Shown: positions 1 to 7,197, counted from the first letter of the stretch. The stretch is 8,661 bases of DNA from Flavobacteriaceae bacterium (GCA_030829155.1 JAURBD010000069.1:1-8661); one strand, 5' to 3'. Notes: generated from the letters alone by a model not told the origin. Program-made: numbers and translations.

Positions 1-100
1 AAAAATTATCCCCTAGAAATATTCGTGTAAGAAATTATTCCCTTTGTTCTTAGAAGGTTAAATCAATTCCTAAAGAGGTTAATATTCAATCATCAAAAAA

Positions 101-292
101 ATGGCATCAGAAAACCAAAGCATGACCTTTTTAATAATTGATGCTGAAAAAAATCCAAACTCAAGAAAACTTGCAGACGATAGAAATTCACCAACCTTTG
201 CATCATTTAGAAATGGAAAATTAGTTAATCAAATTCAGACCAACAAAACTGATTTATTTAATACATTCGCCCATGAGACTAGCATTAATTAA
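101..292 (+). CDS. Thioredoxin-like protein fragment lacking the CxxC half (possible remnant)
   Basis: The 63 residues read like the C-terminal two thirds of a small thioredoxin. A beta strand (TFLIIDAEKN, residues 8-17) is followed by a cis-proline motif (SPTF, 30-33), then a strand and turn (FRNGKLV, 36-42) and a last helix. The N-terminal strand, helix and CxxC active site are missing. In flavobacterial relatives, as I recall them, an L-A-S-E-N-like motif follows the CxxC helix, so the ATG at 101 falls at an internal position of the family. Upstream, the same frame has stops at 59-61, 71-73 and 80-82, about where the missing active site should be, and the other two frames show no CxxC either. 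There is no Shine-Dalgarno. The stop overlaps the next gene by 20 nt. As it stands it cannot be a dithiol redox enzyme. It may be a decayed gene, the right-hand side of a rearrangement breakpoint, or the result of poor sequence near a contig end. Confidence 0.5.
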   Translation: MASENQSMTFLIIDAEKNPNSRKLADDRNSPTFASFRNGKLVNQIQTNKTDLFNTFAHETSIN

Positions 293-530
293 ACACCTAT
301 TGAATTTTGTTTTTGACAATGATGAGAATTATTTAATCCAAACGCTGGAGATTTTAGAACATATTTCAGAGCATTCAGGAATAAAAGATGAAGAGATTGA
401 TGTATTGGGTGAATTGATATCTAACCTCTATGGAACTTTAGAAGTACAAAAAGACATAAAGGCTGGTAAGAGTCAAAAAGAAGCATTAAATACTTTTATG
501 AAACGAGTCCAAGGAAGTATTGATAACTAA
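273..530 (+). CDS. DUF6952-family small protein
   Basis: This 85-residue, acidic, soluble protein has no signal peptide or membrane segment. From memory it matches the flavobacterial family annotated as DUF6952. Features I recognise are the start M-x-L-x-x-IKHL, a middle block with KDEEIDVLGELISN (residues 38-51), and the ending LNTFMKRVQGSID. It looks mostly helical. In relatives it usually follows a small thioredoxin gene and lies near peroxiredoxin genes, which hints at an oxidative-stress or redox setting, but its biochemical role is unknown. The start at 273 lies 20 nt inside the upstream thioredoxin-like frame, an arrangement that suggests translational coupling. An intrinsic terminator begins 6 nt after the stop, so this is the last gene of its transcript. 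Confidence 0.8.
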   Translation: MRLALIKHLLNFVFDNDENYLIQTLEILEHISEHSGIKDEEIDVLGELISNLYGTLEVQKDIKAGKSQKEALNTFMKRVQGSIDN

Positions 531-535
531 TAATT

Positions 536-560
536 AGCCTCCTTTAATGGGGGCTTTTTT
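536..560 (+). terminator. Intrinsic terminator after the DUF6952 gene
   Basis: The arms AGCCTCC (536-542) and GGGGGCT (549-555) form a 7-bp stem with one T-G wobble and a 6-nt loop. A run of six T residues (555-560) follows directly. It separates the small upstream genes from ftsK, which must therefore have its own promoter. Confidence 0.85.
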
Positions 561-583
561 AGTTTTAATTAAATCATTATTTG

Positions 584-591
584 TATTTTTG
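584..591 (+). promoter_or_regulatory. Candidate Bacteroidetes -7 element for ftsK
   Basis: TATTTTTG matches the Bacteroidetes primary-sigma -7 consensus TAnnTTTG exactly. It lies between the upstream terminator and ftsK. It would place the transcription start near 597-600, about a dozen bases before the ATG at 611. The -33 partner is weak: only a T-rich stretch at about 559-566, with no clean TTTG at the usual spacing. In DNA this AT-rich a chance match is possible. Confidence 0.4.
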
Positions 592-610
592 TTATTTATG
601 CAAAATCGGA

Positions 611-2941
611 ATGACTGCAAAAAAATCTTTATCATCCAAAGTACCTAAATTCTCCGCTGAATCTGAAAAGAATAAGCGTACCCGCGAGATTTTAATCGGA
701 GGATTTTTAGTTCTTGTTGGTTTACTCTTTTTTATTGCTTTTACATCTTATTTTTTTACTTGGGAAGAAGATCAAAGTAGTCTAGACGCCCTAAGCGAGC
801 GATCTGTCCTAAGTAAAAATTTACTTTCTAAATTAGGAGCAAGCATCAGTCATTTTTTTATTTATAAACTTTTTGGGCTAGCAGCCTTTATTATTGCTTA
901 TTTAATCGGTTTTACTGGATTTACTTATTTTTTTGATACCCACAAAGAAAAACTATTGCAGCAATGGACATGGGGCCTATATTACACGCTTTGGTTTTCT
1001 CTTTTGTTTGGTTTTTATTCAAGCTCCTTTCCATTACTAAGTGGAGTAATGGGATTTGAAATGACTGATTTTTTATATGATTATATTGGAAAAATTGGTG
1101 TTGGTTCAATTTTGGCTTTTGGAAGTTTAATTTTCATCGTTCTGCATTGGAACATTACTCCTGAAGTCATATTAAACCGCTTGAAGTCTCTTTTTGAAAA
1201 AGAGGACCAGGAAGAAAAACAGAAATCCAAATCTTTTGAAGAAACAGCATTTGATAAAAGTAAAAATATAGCCTCTGAAAGTATTCCTGAAAAAGTTGAG
1301 AAAGATGAAATTCCACTGGAAATCCCGGTTTTAGAAGTTGAAAAAACTATTGAACCAAAGGAAGAATTGGAAATAGAAATCAATACCACAAAGGAAGAAC
1401 TCTTAGAAAACAATTTATCCCAACAGTTAGTAGAAAAGTATGGTTCCTTTGATCCAACTTTGGAACTGAGCAAATATGTGTTTCCAACACTAGATTTGTT
1501 AAAAGACTATGGAGATGGAAGTATAACCATCAACCAAGAAGAATTGGAGGCTAACAAAAGTAAAATTGTTGAAACCTTAAAAAATTATAAAATTGAGATT
1601 GCCCAAATCAAGGCAAATATTGGTCCTACAGTAACCTTATATGAGATTGTCCCTGCTGCCGGTATTCGTATTTCGAAAATTAAAAACTTAGAAGACGATA
1701 TTGCTCTTTCGCTTTCAGCCTTAGGAATTCGAATTATCGCTCCAATCCCGGGTAAAGGGACTATCGGAATTGAAGTTCCAAATCAGAAACCCAGTATTGT
1801 TTCTATGCGATCTGTTATTGCCTCACAAAAATTTCAAAATGCACAAATGGAGCTTCCTATTGCTTTAGGGAAAACCATTAGTAACGAAACTTTTGTAGTA
1901 GACTTAGCTAAAATGCCCCATCTACTTATGGCTGGTGCGACAGGGCAAGGAAAATCTGTTGGATTGAATGCCGTTTTGACATCCCTTCTGTACAAAAAAC
2001 ATCCTGCTGAAGTAAAGTTTGTTTTGGTAGATCCAAAGAAAGTTGAACTCAATATTTATAACAAAATAGAACGTCATTATTTGGCTAAACTCCCTGATTC
2101 TAAAGATGCCATAATTACTGACAATACTAAAGTAATTCATACCCTGAATTCGTTGTGTATAGAAATGGACAATCGCTACGAACTGCTCAAAAACGGTATG
2201 TGTAGGAATTTAAAAGAATACAATACAAAATTTAAAGCTCGTAAATTGAATCCAGATGATGGACATTCTTTTTTACCCTACATTGTTTTGGTAGTTGATG
2301 AATTTGCAGATTTAATAATGACTGCAGGAAAAGAAGTAGAAACACCAATAGCTCGACTTGCACAATTAGCTCGTGCCATCGGAATTCATTTGATTATTGC
2401 TACCCAACGTCCCTCTGTAAATGTAATTACAGGTATTATAAAAGCAAACTTTCCTGCTCGAATTGCCTTCAGAGTAACCTCTAAAATTGATTCGAGAACA
2501 ATCTTAGATAATGGTGGAGCTGATCAACTTATCGGGCGTGGAGATATGCTTTACACCCAAGGAAATGACCTCACTCGAATTCAATGTGCTTTTGTTGATA
2601 CACCTGAGGTAGAAAAGGTAGTAGGTTTTATTGGTGGACAAAAAGCTTATACACAGGCACACTTACTCCCAGAATTTGTAGGAGAAGAGACATCCACACT
2701 GGAAATCGATATCAATGATCGCGATGCCCTTTTTAGAGACGCAGCAGAAGTAATTGTGAATGCTCAGCAAGGGTCAGCCTCATTACTTCAACGAAAATTA
2801 AAATTAGGCTATAATAGGGCTGGTAGGATAATCGATCAAATGGAGGCCGCAGGAATTGTTGGCCCGTTTGAAGGTAGTAAAGCTCGACAGGTTTTAATTC
2901 CCGATTTAACTTCTTTAGAACAGTTATTAAATAATGAATAA
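611..2941 (+). CDS. ftsK: DNA translocase FtsK
   Basis: This septal DNA pump of the FtsK/SpoIIIE family moves chromosome termini through the closing septum and activates XerCD recombination at dif. Numbered from the ATG at 611 it has 776 residues. Four likely membrane helices (about 27-49, 81-108, 120-140, 161-180) are followed by a charged, Glu/Lys-rich linker (about 190-285). The alpha domain follows (about 290-400). The RecA-like motor has Walker A GATGQGKS (442-449) and Walker B with VVDE (561-564) in DEFADL. A winged-helix gamma domain (about 702-766) has the NRAGRIIDQMEAAGIVGP helix at 735-752. The linker is about 100 residues, far shorter than in E. coli FtsK. A TTG at 581 would add ten Cys- and aromatic-rich residues, but it overlaps the candidate promoter, so 611 is preferred. 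It is first in a four-gene cluster and its stop overlaps the LolA-like gene by 8 nt. Confidence 0.96.
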   Translation: MTAKKSLSSKVPKFSAESEKNKRTREILIGGFLVLVGLLFFIAFTSYFFTWEEDQSSLDALSERSVLSKNLLSKLGASISHFFIYKLFGLAAFIIAYLIGFTGFTYFFDTHKEKLLQQWTWGLYYTLWFSLLFGFYSSSFPLLSGVMGFEMTDFLYDYIGKIGVGSILAFGSLIFIVLHWNITPEVILNRLKSLFEKEDQEEKQKSKSFEETAFDKSKNIASESIPEKVEKDEIPLEIPVLEVEKTIEPKEELEIEINTTKEELLENNLSQQLVEKYGSFDPTLELSKYVFPTLDLLKDYGDGSITINQEELEANKSKIVETLKNYKIEIAQIKANIGPTVTLYEIVPAAGIRISKIKNLEDDIALSLSALGIRIIAPIPGKGTIGIEVPNQKPSIVSMRSVIASQKFQNAQMELPIALGKTISNETFVVDLAKMPHLLMAGATGQGKSVGLNAVLTSLLYKKHPAEVKFVLVDPKKVELNIYNKIERHYLAKLPDSKDAIITDNTKVIHTLNSLCIEMDNRYELLKNGMCRNLKEYNTKFKARKLNPDDGHSFLPYIVLVVDEFADLIMTAGKEVETPIARLAQLARAIGIHLIIATQRPSVNVITGIIKANFPARIAFRVTSKIDSRTILDNGGADQLIGRGDMLYTQGNDLTRIQCAFVDTPEVEKVVGFIGGQKAYTQAHLLPEFVGEETSTLEIDINDRDALFRDAAEVIVNAQQGSASLLQRKLKLGYNRAGRIIDQMEAAGIVGPFEGSKARQVLIPDLTSLEQLLNNE

Positions 2942-3590
2942 TCTAAAACATCAGCTTATGCGCTTATTAATCATTTTAATTGGATCATCTTCTTCGCTTC
3001 TTTTTGCTCAAGGGCCTAAACAAGCCAGATATTTACTTGAACAAGTATCGAAAAAAATTGAAAAGCAAAAAAACATGCGTTTCGAGTTTAAGTATGTATT
3101 AGAAAATAATGAGGAACAAATTCGTCAAGAAACAGAAGGTAAGGTTACCCTAGCGGGCGATCGTTACAAACTAGATTTTTTAGAAATCATTCAGCTTTTT
3201 GATGGAGAGAAAATCTACACAATCGTCCCAGAAAATGAAGAAATTACTGTGAGTACTCCAGAAGATAGTGAGGAAATAAATGTAAACCCCTCTCAGATTT
3301 TAAATTTTTACAAAGAAGGCTATGATTATCAATGGGACATTTATCAAAGGGTTATGGGACGAAATATTCAATTTATAAAACTAATCCCTTCTGAAGAAAA
3401 TACCGATATCAAATATCTTTTGTTGGGAATTGATGTTGATCAAAATTCCATTTACAGATTAATCGAAATTGGAAATGGTAAAACAACAACAACACTGACC
3501 ATAAAAAATCAAGAAGAAAACATCACGCTCCCTCCATATTTTTTTGAATTTAACGTGGGGGATTATCCAAACTACTACTTGAATAATTAA
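2934..3590 (+). CDS. lolA: LolA-like outer-membrane lipoprotein carrier protein
   Basis: This is a probable periplasmic chaperone that takes lipoproteins from the inner-membrane Lol complex to the outer membrane. A signal peptide covers about residues 1-25: a basic start, a hydrophobic core LLIILIGSSSSLLFA, then likely cleavage before QG. The mature part of about 193 residues is rich in alternating beta strands, as expected for the half-barrel LolA fold. It opens with an amphipathic helix (ARYLLEQVSKKIEKQ, about 31-45), and a turn LFDGEKIYTIVPENEE (88-103) corresponds to the family's conserved F-DG region. Length fits the family. An internal ATG at 2958 would also leave a signal peptide, so the exact start is uncertain; the 8-nt overlap with ftsK favours 2934 through translational coupling. 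The LptF/LptG-like gene follows after 3 nt, consistent with a role in envelope assembly. The family is divergent, so the call rests on fold-like features and context. Confidence 0.82.
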   Translation: MNNLKHQLMRLLIILIGSSSSLLFAQGPKQARYLLEQVSKKIEKQKNMRFEFKYVLENNEEQIRQETEGKVTLAGDRYKLDFLEIIQLFDGEKIYTIVPENEEITVSTPEDSEEINVNPSQILNFYKEGYDYQWDIYQRVMGRNIQFIKLIPSEENTDIKYLLLGIDVDQNSIYRLIEIGNGKTTTTLTIKNQEENITLPPYFFEFNVGDYPNYYLNN

Positions 3591-3593
3591 TTA

Positions 3594-5045
3594 ATGAAAA
3601 TTCTAGATCGCTATATCTTGGTTTCCTACATTCAACGATTGTTGAGTGTTTTTATAATCTTGATGCTGATTTTTATTATTCAAACAATTTGGTTGTTTAT
3701 TGATGAATTTGCTGGAAAAGGTATTGACATTGGAACTATTTTAAAGTTTTTACTTTACTATTCCCCTAAACTTGTTCCTTTAGTTCTTCCCTTATCTGTT
3801 TTGTTGGCCTCAATAATGACCTATGGGACCTTCGCTGAGAATTATGAGTTTGCGGCAATGAAATCAACCGGAATTTCCTTGCAAAGAGCCATGTTGAGTC
3901 TTGTTATTTTTCACTTTTTTTTAGGGATTGGTAGTTTTTATTTTACAAACTATATCATGCCTTTTGCCGAAGTAAAATCATTTAATCTAAGAAGAAACCT
4001 TGCTAAACTAAAACCTGCACTTGCCATAACCGAAGGTGTGTTCAATGATTTAGGACAAATGAACATCAAGGTAAATGAGAAATATGGAGATGAAGATCGC
4101 TTATTAAGGGACATAATCATTCATGAAAAACTCCCAAATCAAAAAAATAACATTGTAATAAAAGCAGCTACTGGAGAGTTAAAAAGTGGTGAAATTGGCG
4201 ATCAACTTCAATTGTTTCTTTTTGATGGGAATCGATACGAAGAAATTACTCCTGAAAAATCTGAAGACAAAAGAAAGATTCCACACAGTAAAGTAAAGTT
4301 TGAGAAATATATCATGAATATTGATTTAACGCAATTCAATAATGTAGATCTTTCTGAAGAAAATTATAAAAGCACTTTTCGAATGCAAAAAGTGGATCAA
4401 TTAGATGAAAGTATTGATTCCTTAGAAATAAAGTACAATAGAATTCGAGAACTATTCGCCAAAAATTTTAGGAAAATAAATGGATCTGATGTTCTTAAAA
4501 GCTCTGAAGAAGGAGTTGTTCTAAATGATTCAATTTTCAATGAATTAAGAAATCCTTTGAGTTTTATTACCCATGAACATCATTACAGACACAAACAAGT
4601 AATTCATACGGCCCTAATGAATGCTAGAGGAATTTTAAGGAATGTTGAAGGAAAGAAAAAGAATTTTTTTATTCAACAAAAACTGATTAATCTCCACAAA
4701 AGTTCATTCCACGATAAATACACTTTGGGGTTTGGAGTATTTTTTTTGTTCTTGGTTGGAGCTGCTTTGGGAGCAATCATTAGGAAAGGAGGCCTAGGTT
4801 TACCTGTAGTATTGGCAATTCTAATTTTTCTGTCCTATCACTACATTGGTTTGTTTGGAAAAAATGCAGCTGAGGATAGTAGTATTAGTCCTTTTATTGG
4901 AAGTTGGACTTCTGTTCTGATTATCGGGATATTTGCACTTTATTTAACAAAACGAGCTTCAAGAGATAGAGGAATTGTTGACTTTGATCGAATCATTATT
5001 CCTTTGAAAAAAATAAACGAGCAATTAAAAAACTTAAAAAAATAA
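3594..5045 (+). CDS. LptF/LptG family (YjgP/YjgQ) LPS export permease
   Basis: This is a membrane subunit of the LptB2FG transporter, which extracts lipopolysaccharide from the inner membrane and passes it to LptC/LptA. The 483 residues show the family plan. Three N-terminal helices (about 15-36, 55-77, 98-120) carry the cytoplasmic coupling segment AENYEFAAMKSTGIS (81-95) between helices 2 and 3. A large periplasmic part (about 121-375) follows, then three C-terminal helices (about 376-396, 402-421, 432-451) and a basic tail. E. coli LptF and LptG are near 360 residues. The extra length lies in the periplasmic part, where a charged, probably helical stretch (about 263-370) follows the beta-rich portion. 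The sequence does not tell LptF from LptG, and the partner subunit and LptB are not in the window. The gene starts 3 nt after the LolA-like stop and ends 8 nt before ribB. No Shine-Dalgarno is visible. Confidence 0.92.
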   Translation: MKILDRYILVSYIQRLLSVFIILMLIFIIQTIWLFIDEFAGKGIDIGTILKFLLYYSPKLVPLVLPLSVLLASIMTYGTFAENYEFAAMKSTGISLQRAMLSLVIFHFFLGIGSFYFTNYIMPFAEVKSFNLRRNLAKLKPALAITEGVFNDLGQMNIKVNEKYGDEDRLLRDIIIHEKLPNQKNNIVIKAATGELKSGEIGDQLQLFLFDGNRYEEITPEKSEDKRKIPHSKVKFEKYIMNIDLTQFNNVDLSEENYKSTFRMQKVDQLDESIDSLEIKYNRIRELFAKNFRKINGSDVLKSSEEGVVLNDSIFNELRNPLSFITHEHHYRHKQVIHTALMNARGILRNVEGKKKNFFIQQKLINLHKSSFHDKYTLGFGVFFLFLVGAALGAIIRKGGLGLPVVLAILIFLSYHYIGLFGKNAAEDSSISPFIGSWTSVLIIGIFALYLTKRASRDRGIVDFDRIIIPLKKINEQLKNLKK

Positions 5046-5053
5046 AGCCACTT

Positions 5054-6205
5054 ATGCCAAAAGATAGATTGGATAAAATATCAGATGCTATTGAAGCTAT
5101 TAAAAATGGGGAAATCATTATTGTTGTTGATGATGATAACCGAGAAAACGAAGGAGACTTTATAGCAGCCGCAGAAAAAATTACTCCCGAAATGATAAAC
5201 TTTATGGCAACCCATGGTAGAGGTTTGATTTGCGCTCCATTAACAGAAAAACGTTGTGATGAATTGAATTTGCATCGTATGGTTGATAACAATACTGACC
5301 CAATGGAAACTGCTTTTACGGTTTCTATTGATCTAAAAGGAAATGGTGTTACTACTGGAATTTCTGCAAACGACCGAGCTAAAACGGTTAAAGCATTAGT
5401 AGATAATTCTACACAAGCCCATCAACTCTCAAGACCTGGACACGTTTTCCCATTAATAGCAAAAGAAGGTGGTGTACTAAGAAGAACTGGACATACAGAA
5501 GCTGCAATAGACTTTGCCCGGCTTGCTGGAATGAAACCGGCTGGAGTTATTGTTGAAATTATGAATGAAGATGGAACTATGGCTCGACTTCCACAGTTGT
5601 TCAAAGTTGCAGAAAAATTTAATCTCAAGTTAGTTTCCATTGAAGATTTAGTGTCTTATCGAATGCAACATGACAGTCTTATTCTAAAACGTGCAGATAC
5701 AGAGATTCAAACCCGTTTTGGGGAATTTCGTTTAAGAGCATATCAGCAAACTACTAACAGTCAAATTCATGTAGCTTTAACCAAAGGGAGATGGGATGAA
5801 AAGGATTCTGTTTTGACACGAATCAACTCTTCACAAATAAACAATGATATTTTAAGTATGTTAGCCAGTTCGAACGAAAAAGGAAAGAACTACTTACAAT
5901 CCTATTTGGATGATATTTTCAACTTAATCAATTCCGAGGGTAAAGGGGCAGTAATATTTATAAATCAAGCTCAACAATCCGAAAACTTATTGGCTCGGAT
6001 AAATGAATTGACTTCACTACAACTAAAAGGTGAGCTTCATAAAGTTCCCCCTATGAAAATGGATTACAAAGATTTTGGAATTGGAGCTCAAATACTTCAT
6101 GATTTAAGAATCAATAAACTCAAAGTCATCAGTAATTCAAATCAAGGACCCCGAGTAGGTATCACAGGTTATGGACTAGAAATTGTTGAGTATGTTAAGT
6201 ATTAA
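5054..6205 (+). CDS. ribB: 3,4-dihydroxy-2-butanone 4-phosphate synthase with degenerate GTP cyclohydrolase II domain
   Basis: The enzyme converts ribulose 5-phosphate to 3,4-dihydroxy-2-butanone 4-phosphate plus formate in riboflavin synthesis. The N-terminal domain (about 1-205) keeps the key motifs: DDDNRENEGD (26-35), HGRGLICAPL (54-63), TDPMETAFTVSID (81-93), TTGISANDRAKTV (100-112), RPGH (127-130), GHTEA (146-150) and IVEIMNEDGTMARLPQL. The C-terminal domain (about 218-383) aligns with GTP cyclohydrolase II: its last part DFGIGAQILHDLRINKLKV and the TGYGLEIVEYV end are preserved. However, the region matching VHSEC...RCDCG reads TRINSSQINND, and there is no cysteine after residue 68. The zinc site is gone, so RibA activity is not expected and a separate ribA is implied. 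The domain may be structural or regulatory. The gene starts 8 nt after the permease with no room for an FMN riboswitch. It is the last gene of the cluster. Confidence 0.93.
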   Translation: MPKDRLDKISDAIEAIKNGEIIIVVDDDNRENEGDFIAAAEKITPEMINFMATHGRGLICAPLTEKRCDELNLHRMVDNNTDPMETAFTVSIDLKGNGVTTGISANDRAKTVKALVDNSTQAHQLSRPGHVFPLIAKEGGVLRRTGHTEAAIDFARLAGMKPAGVIVEIMNEDGTMARLPQLFKVAEKFNLKLVSIEDLVSYRMQHDSLILKRADTEIQTRFGEFRLRAYQQTTNSQIHVALTKGRWDEKDSVLTRINSSQINNDILSMLASSNEKGKNYLQSYLDDIFNLINSEGKGAVIFINQAQQSENLLARINELTSLQLKGELHKVPPMKMDYKDFGIGAQILHDLRINKLKVISNSNQGPRVGITGYGLEIVEYVKY

Positions 6206-6206
6206 T

Positions 6207-6959
6207 CTAAAAAAACCAAAGTTTTACTGACATTAAACTTACCATAATAATCATTGTAATTTTGATAATCCCCTCCCCTTTATCCACAGACCAACGGCTT
6301 GACCACCATGCGCCCAAAGAAGTGCCAAGCCCCAATACCAAACCCATTACCCAATCAACATTACCATTATAGGCAAATAGAGCCAAAGCCCCAGCAGTAT
6401 AAATAAAGACAACTGAAACTTTTGTTGCATTTGTTTTAATCAAGGAGAAGCGATTCACATTATTCAAAAAAAGAATGATAACAAAACCAATACCGGCATT
6501 AATAAATCCTCCATAAATTCCTATAAAGAAAAATCCAACAATTGCATAAAAAAGATATTTCCCTGTCAAACGTTCTGGTAAATTCAGAGACTTTGTTTTG
6601 GGTTTAAAAACAATAATTGCGACAACAATAAGCATTATTATTACCAAAACTTTATTGAAAATAGCTCCACTAATGTCAACAGCAATTTGAGCTCCTATTA
6701 GTGAGCCAATTAAGGCAGAAATTCCTAAATACAGATTGAAAGGAAAATTAGAAACTCCCTTAGAACGATATCCAGCAGTTCCTACAAAAGCTTGAAAAAC
6801 AATCCCTATTCGGTTGGTGGCATTGGCTACGTTTGGCGGAAGACCAATAAAAATCAAAATTGGAAGGGTCAATAAAGATCCACCACCAGCTAAAGTGTTG
6901 ATTGCCCCAGCTAATATTCCAACAATTATTAAGAATCCATATTGGATTAAATCACTCAT
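6207..6959 (-). CDS. TauE/SafE (TSUP, DUF81) family membrane permease
   Basis: This 250-residue, very hydrophobic protein has about eight membrane helices. It shows the signature of the TSUP family of sulfite, sulfonate or organic-anion carriers: GAINTLAGGGSLLTLPIL (18-35) and PPNVANATNR (41-50). The second half repeats the pattern with GGFINAGIGFVIILFL (150-165) and LIKTNATK (173-180), which reflects the family's internal duplication. Length is normal. The substrate cannot be read from the sequence; family members handle sulfite, taurine-derived compounds, sulfoacetate or other anions, and no sulfur-metabolism gene is adjacent. It converges on ribB with one base between stop codons and diverges from the tRNA-Ser. 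The upstream 106 bases are very AT-rich and show no perfect minus-strand TAnnTTTG. Confidence 0.88.
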   Translation of the reverse strand: MSDLIQYGFLIIVGILAGAINTLAGGGSLLTLPILIFIGLPPNVANATNRIGIVFQAFVGTAGYRSKGVSNFPFNLYLGISALIGSLIGAQIAVDISGAIFNKVLVIIMLIVVAIIVFKPKTKSLNLPERLTGKYLFYAIVGFFFIGIYGGFINAGIGFVIILFLNNVNRFSLIKTNATKVSVVFIYTAGALALFAYNGNVDWVMGLVLGLGTSLGAWWSSRWSVDKGEGIIKITMIIMVSLMSVKLWFF

Positions 6960-7024
6960 AAATTATCTTTTAAATGAATATATCTATTTTAAAATAAAAA
7001 ATATGAATTTATCGTTTTAAAATA

Positions 7025-7055
7025 TTTCATTAGTTGGAAAAGGAATGTATATTAG
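7025..7055 (+). promoter_or_regulatory. Candidate tRNA-Ser promoter
   Basis: TATATTAG (7048-7055) differs by one base from the Bacteroidetes -7 consensus TAnnTTTG. TTTC (7025-7028) sits 19 nt upstream, as a weak -33 element. Initiation would fall a few bases before the tRNA starts at 7066. The position is right, but the match is imperfect. Confidence 0.35.
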
Positions 7056-7065
7056 CATCCGCATT

Positions 7066-7150
7066 GGAGAAATGGCAGAGTGGTCGAATGCACTAGTCTT
7101 GAAAACTAGCGAGGGTCACACCTCCGGGGGTTCGAATCCCTCTTTCTCCG
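7066..7150 (+). tRNA. tRNA-Ser (anticodon UGA)
   Basis: This is a full class II cloverleaf of 85 nt. The acceptor stem GGAGAAA (7066-7072) pairs perfectly with TTTCTCC (7143-7149). The D arm is at 7075-7091. The anticodon stem CTAGT/ACTAG (7093-7097 and 7105-7109) encloses the loop CTTGAAA, giving anticodon TGA (7100-7102), which reads UCA. The long variable arm typical of serine tRNAs has a GAGG/CCTC stem (7111-7114 and 7121-7124). The T arm is GGGGG-TTCGAAT-CCCTC (7126-7142). The discriminator is G (7150), as expected for serine. The 3' CCA is not encoded (the next bases are CAA), so CCA must be added after transcription. Confidence 0.97.
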
Positions 7151-7160
7151 CAAAACGATT

Positions 7161-7197
7161 CCCTAATATATTTATAATCAATATATTAGGGTTTTTT
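7161..7197 (+). terminator. Intrinsic terminator of tRNA-Ser
   Basis: The arms CCCTAATATAT (7161-7171) and ATATATTAGGG (7181-7191) pair perfectly over 11 bp, or 12 bp with the next T-A pair. A run of six T residues (7192-7197) follows. It starts 11 nt after the tRNA, so the tRNA appears to be transcribed alone. Confidence 0.9.

Noticed and set aside
1081..1473. A 130-residue minus-strand reading frame
   Set aside because: It is the antisense of the ftsK linker; its Ser/Phe-rich composition is the complement of Glu/Lys codons on the plus strand.
5046..5053. A possible FMN riboswitch before ribB
   Set aside because: Only 8 bases separate ribB from the permease gene, so there is no room for an aptamer.
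4996..5292. A 98-residue minus-strand reading frame over the permease/ribB junction
   Set aside because: It is antisense to two well-supported genes and shows no recognisable motif.
6209..6230. A hairpin AAAAC/GTTTT as a shared terminator for ribB and the permease
   Set aside because: The stem is five pairs, mostly A-T, too weak to support as a terminator.
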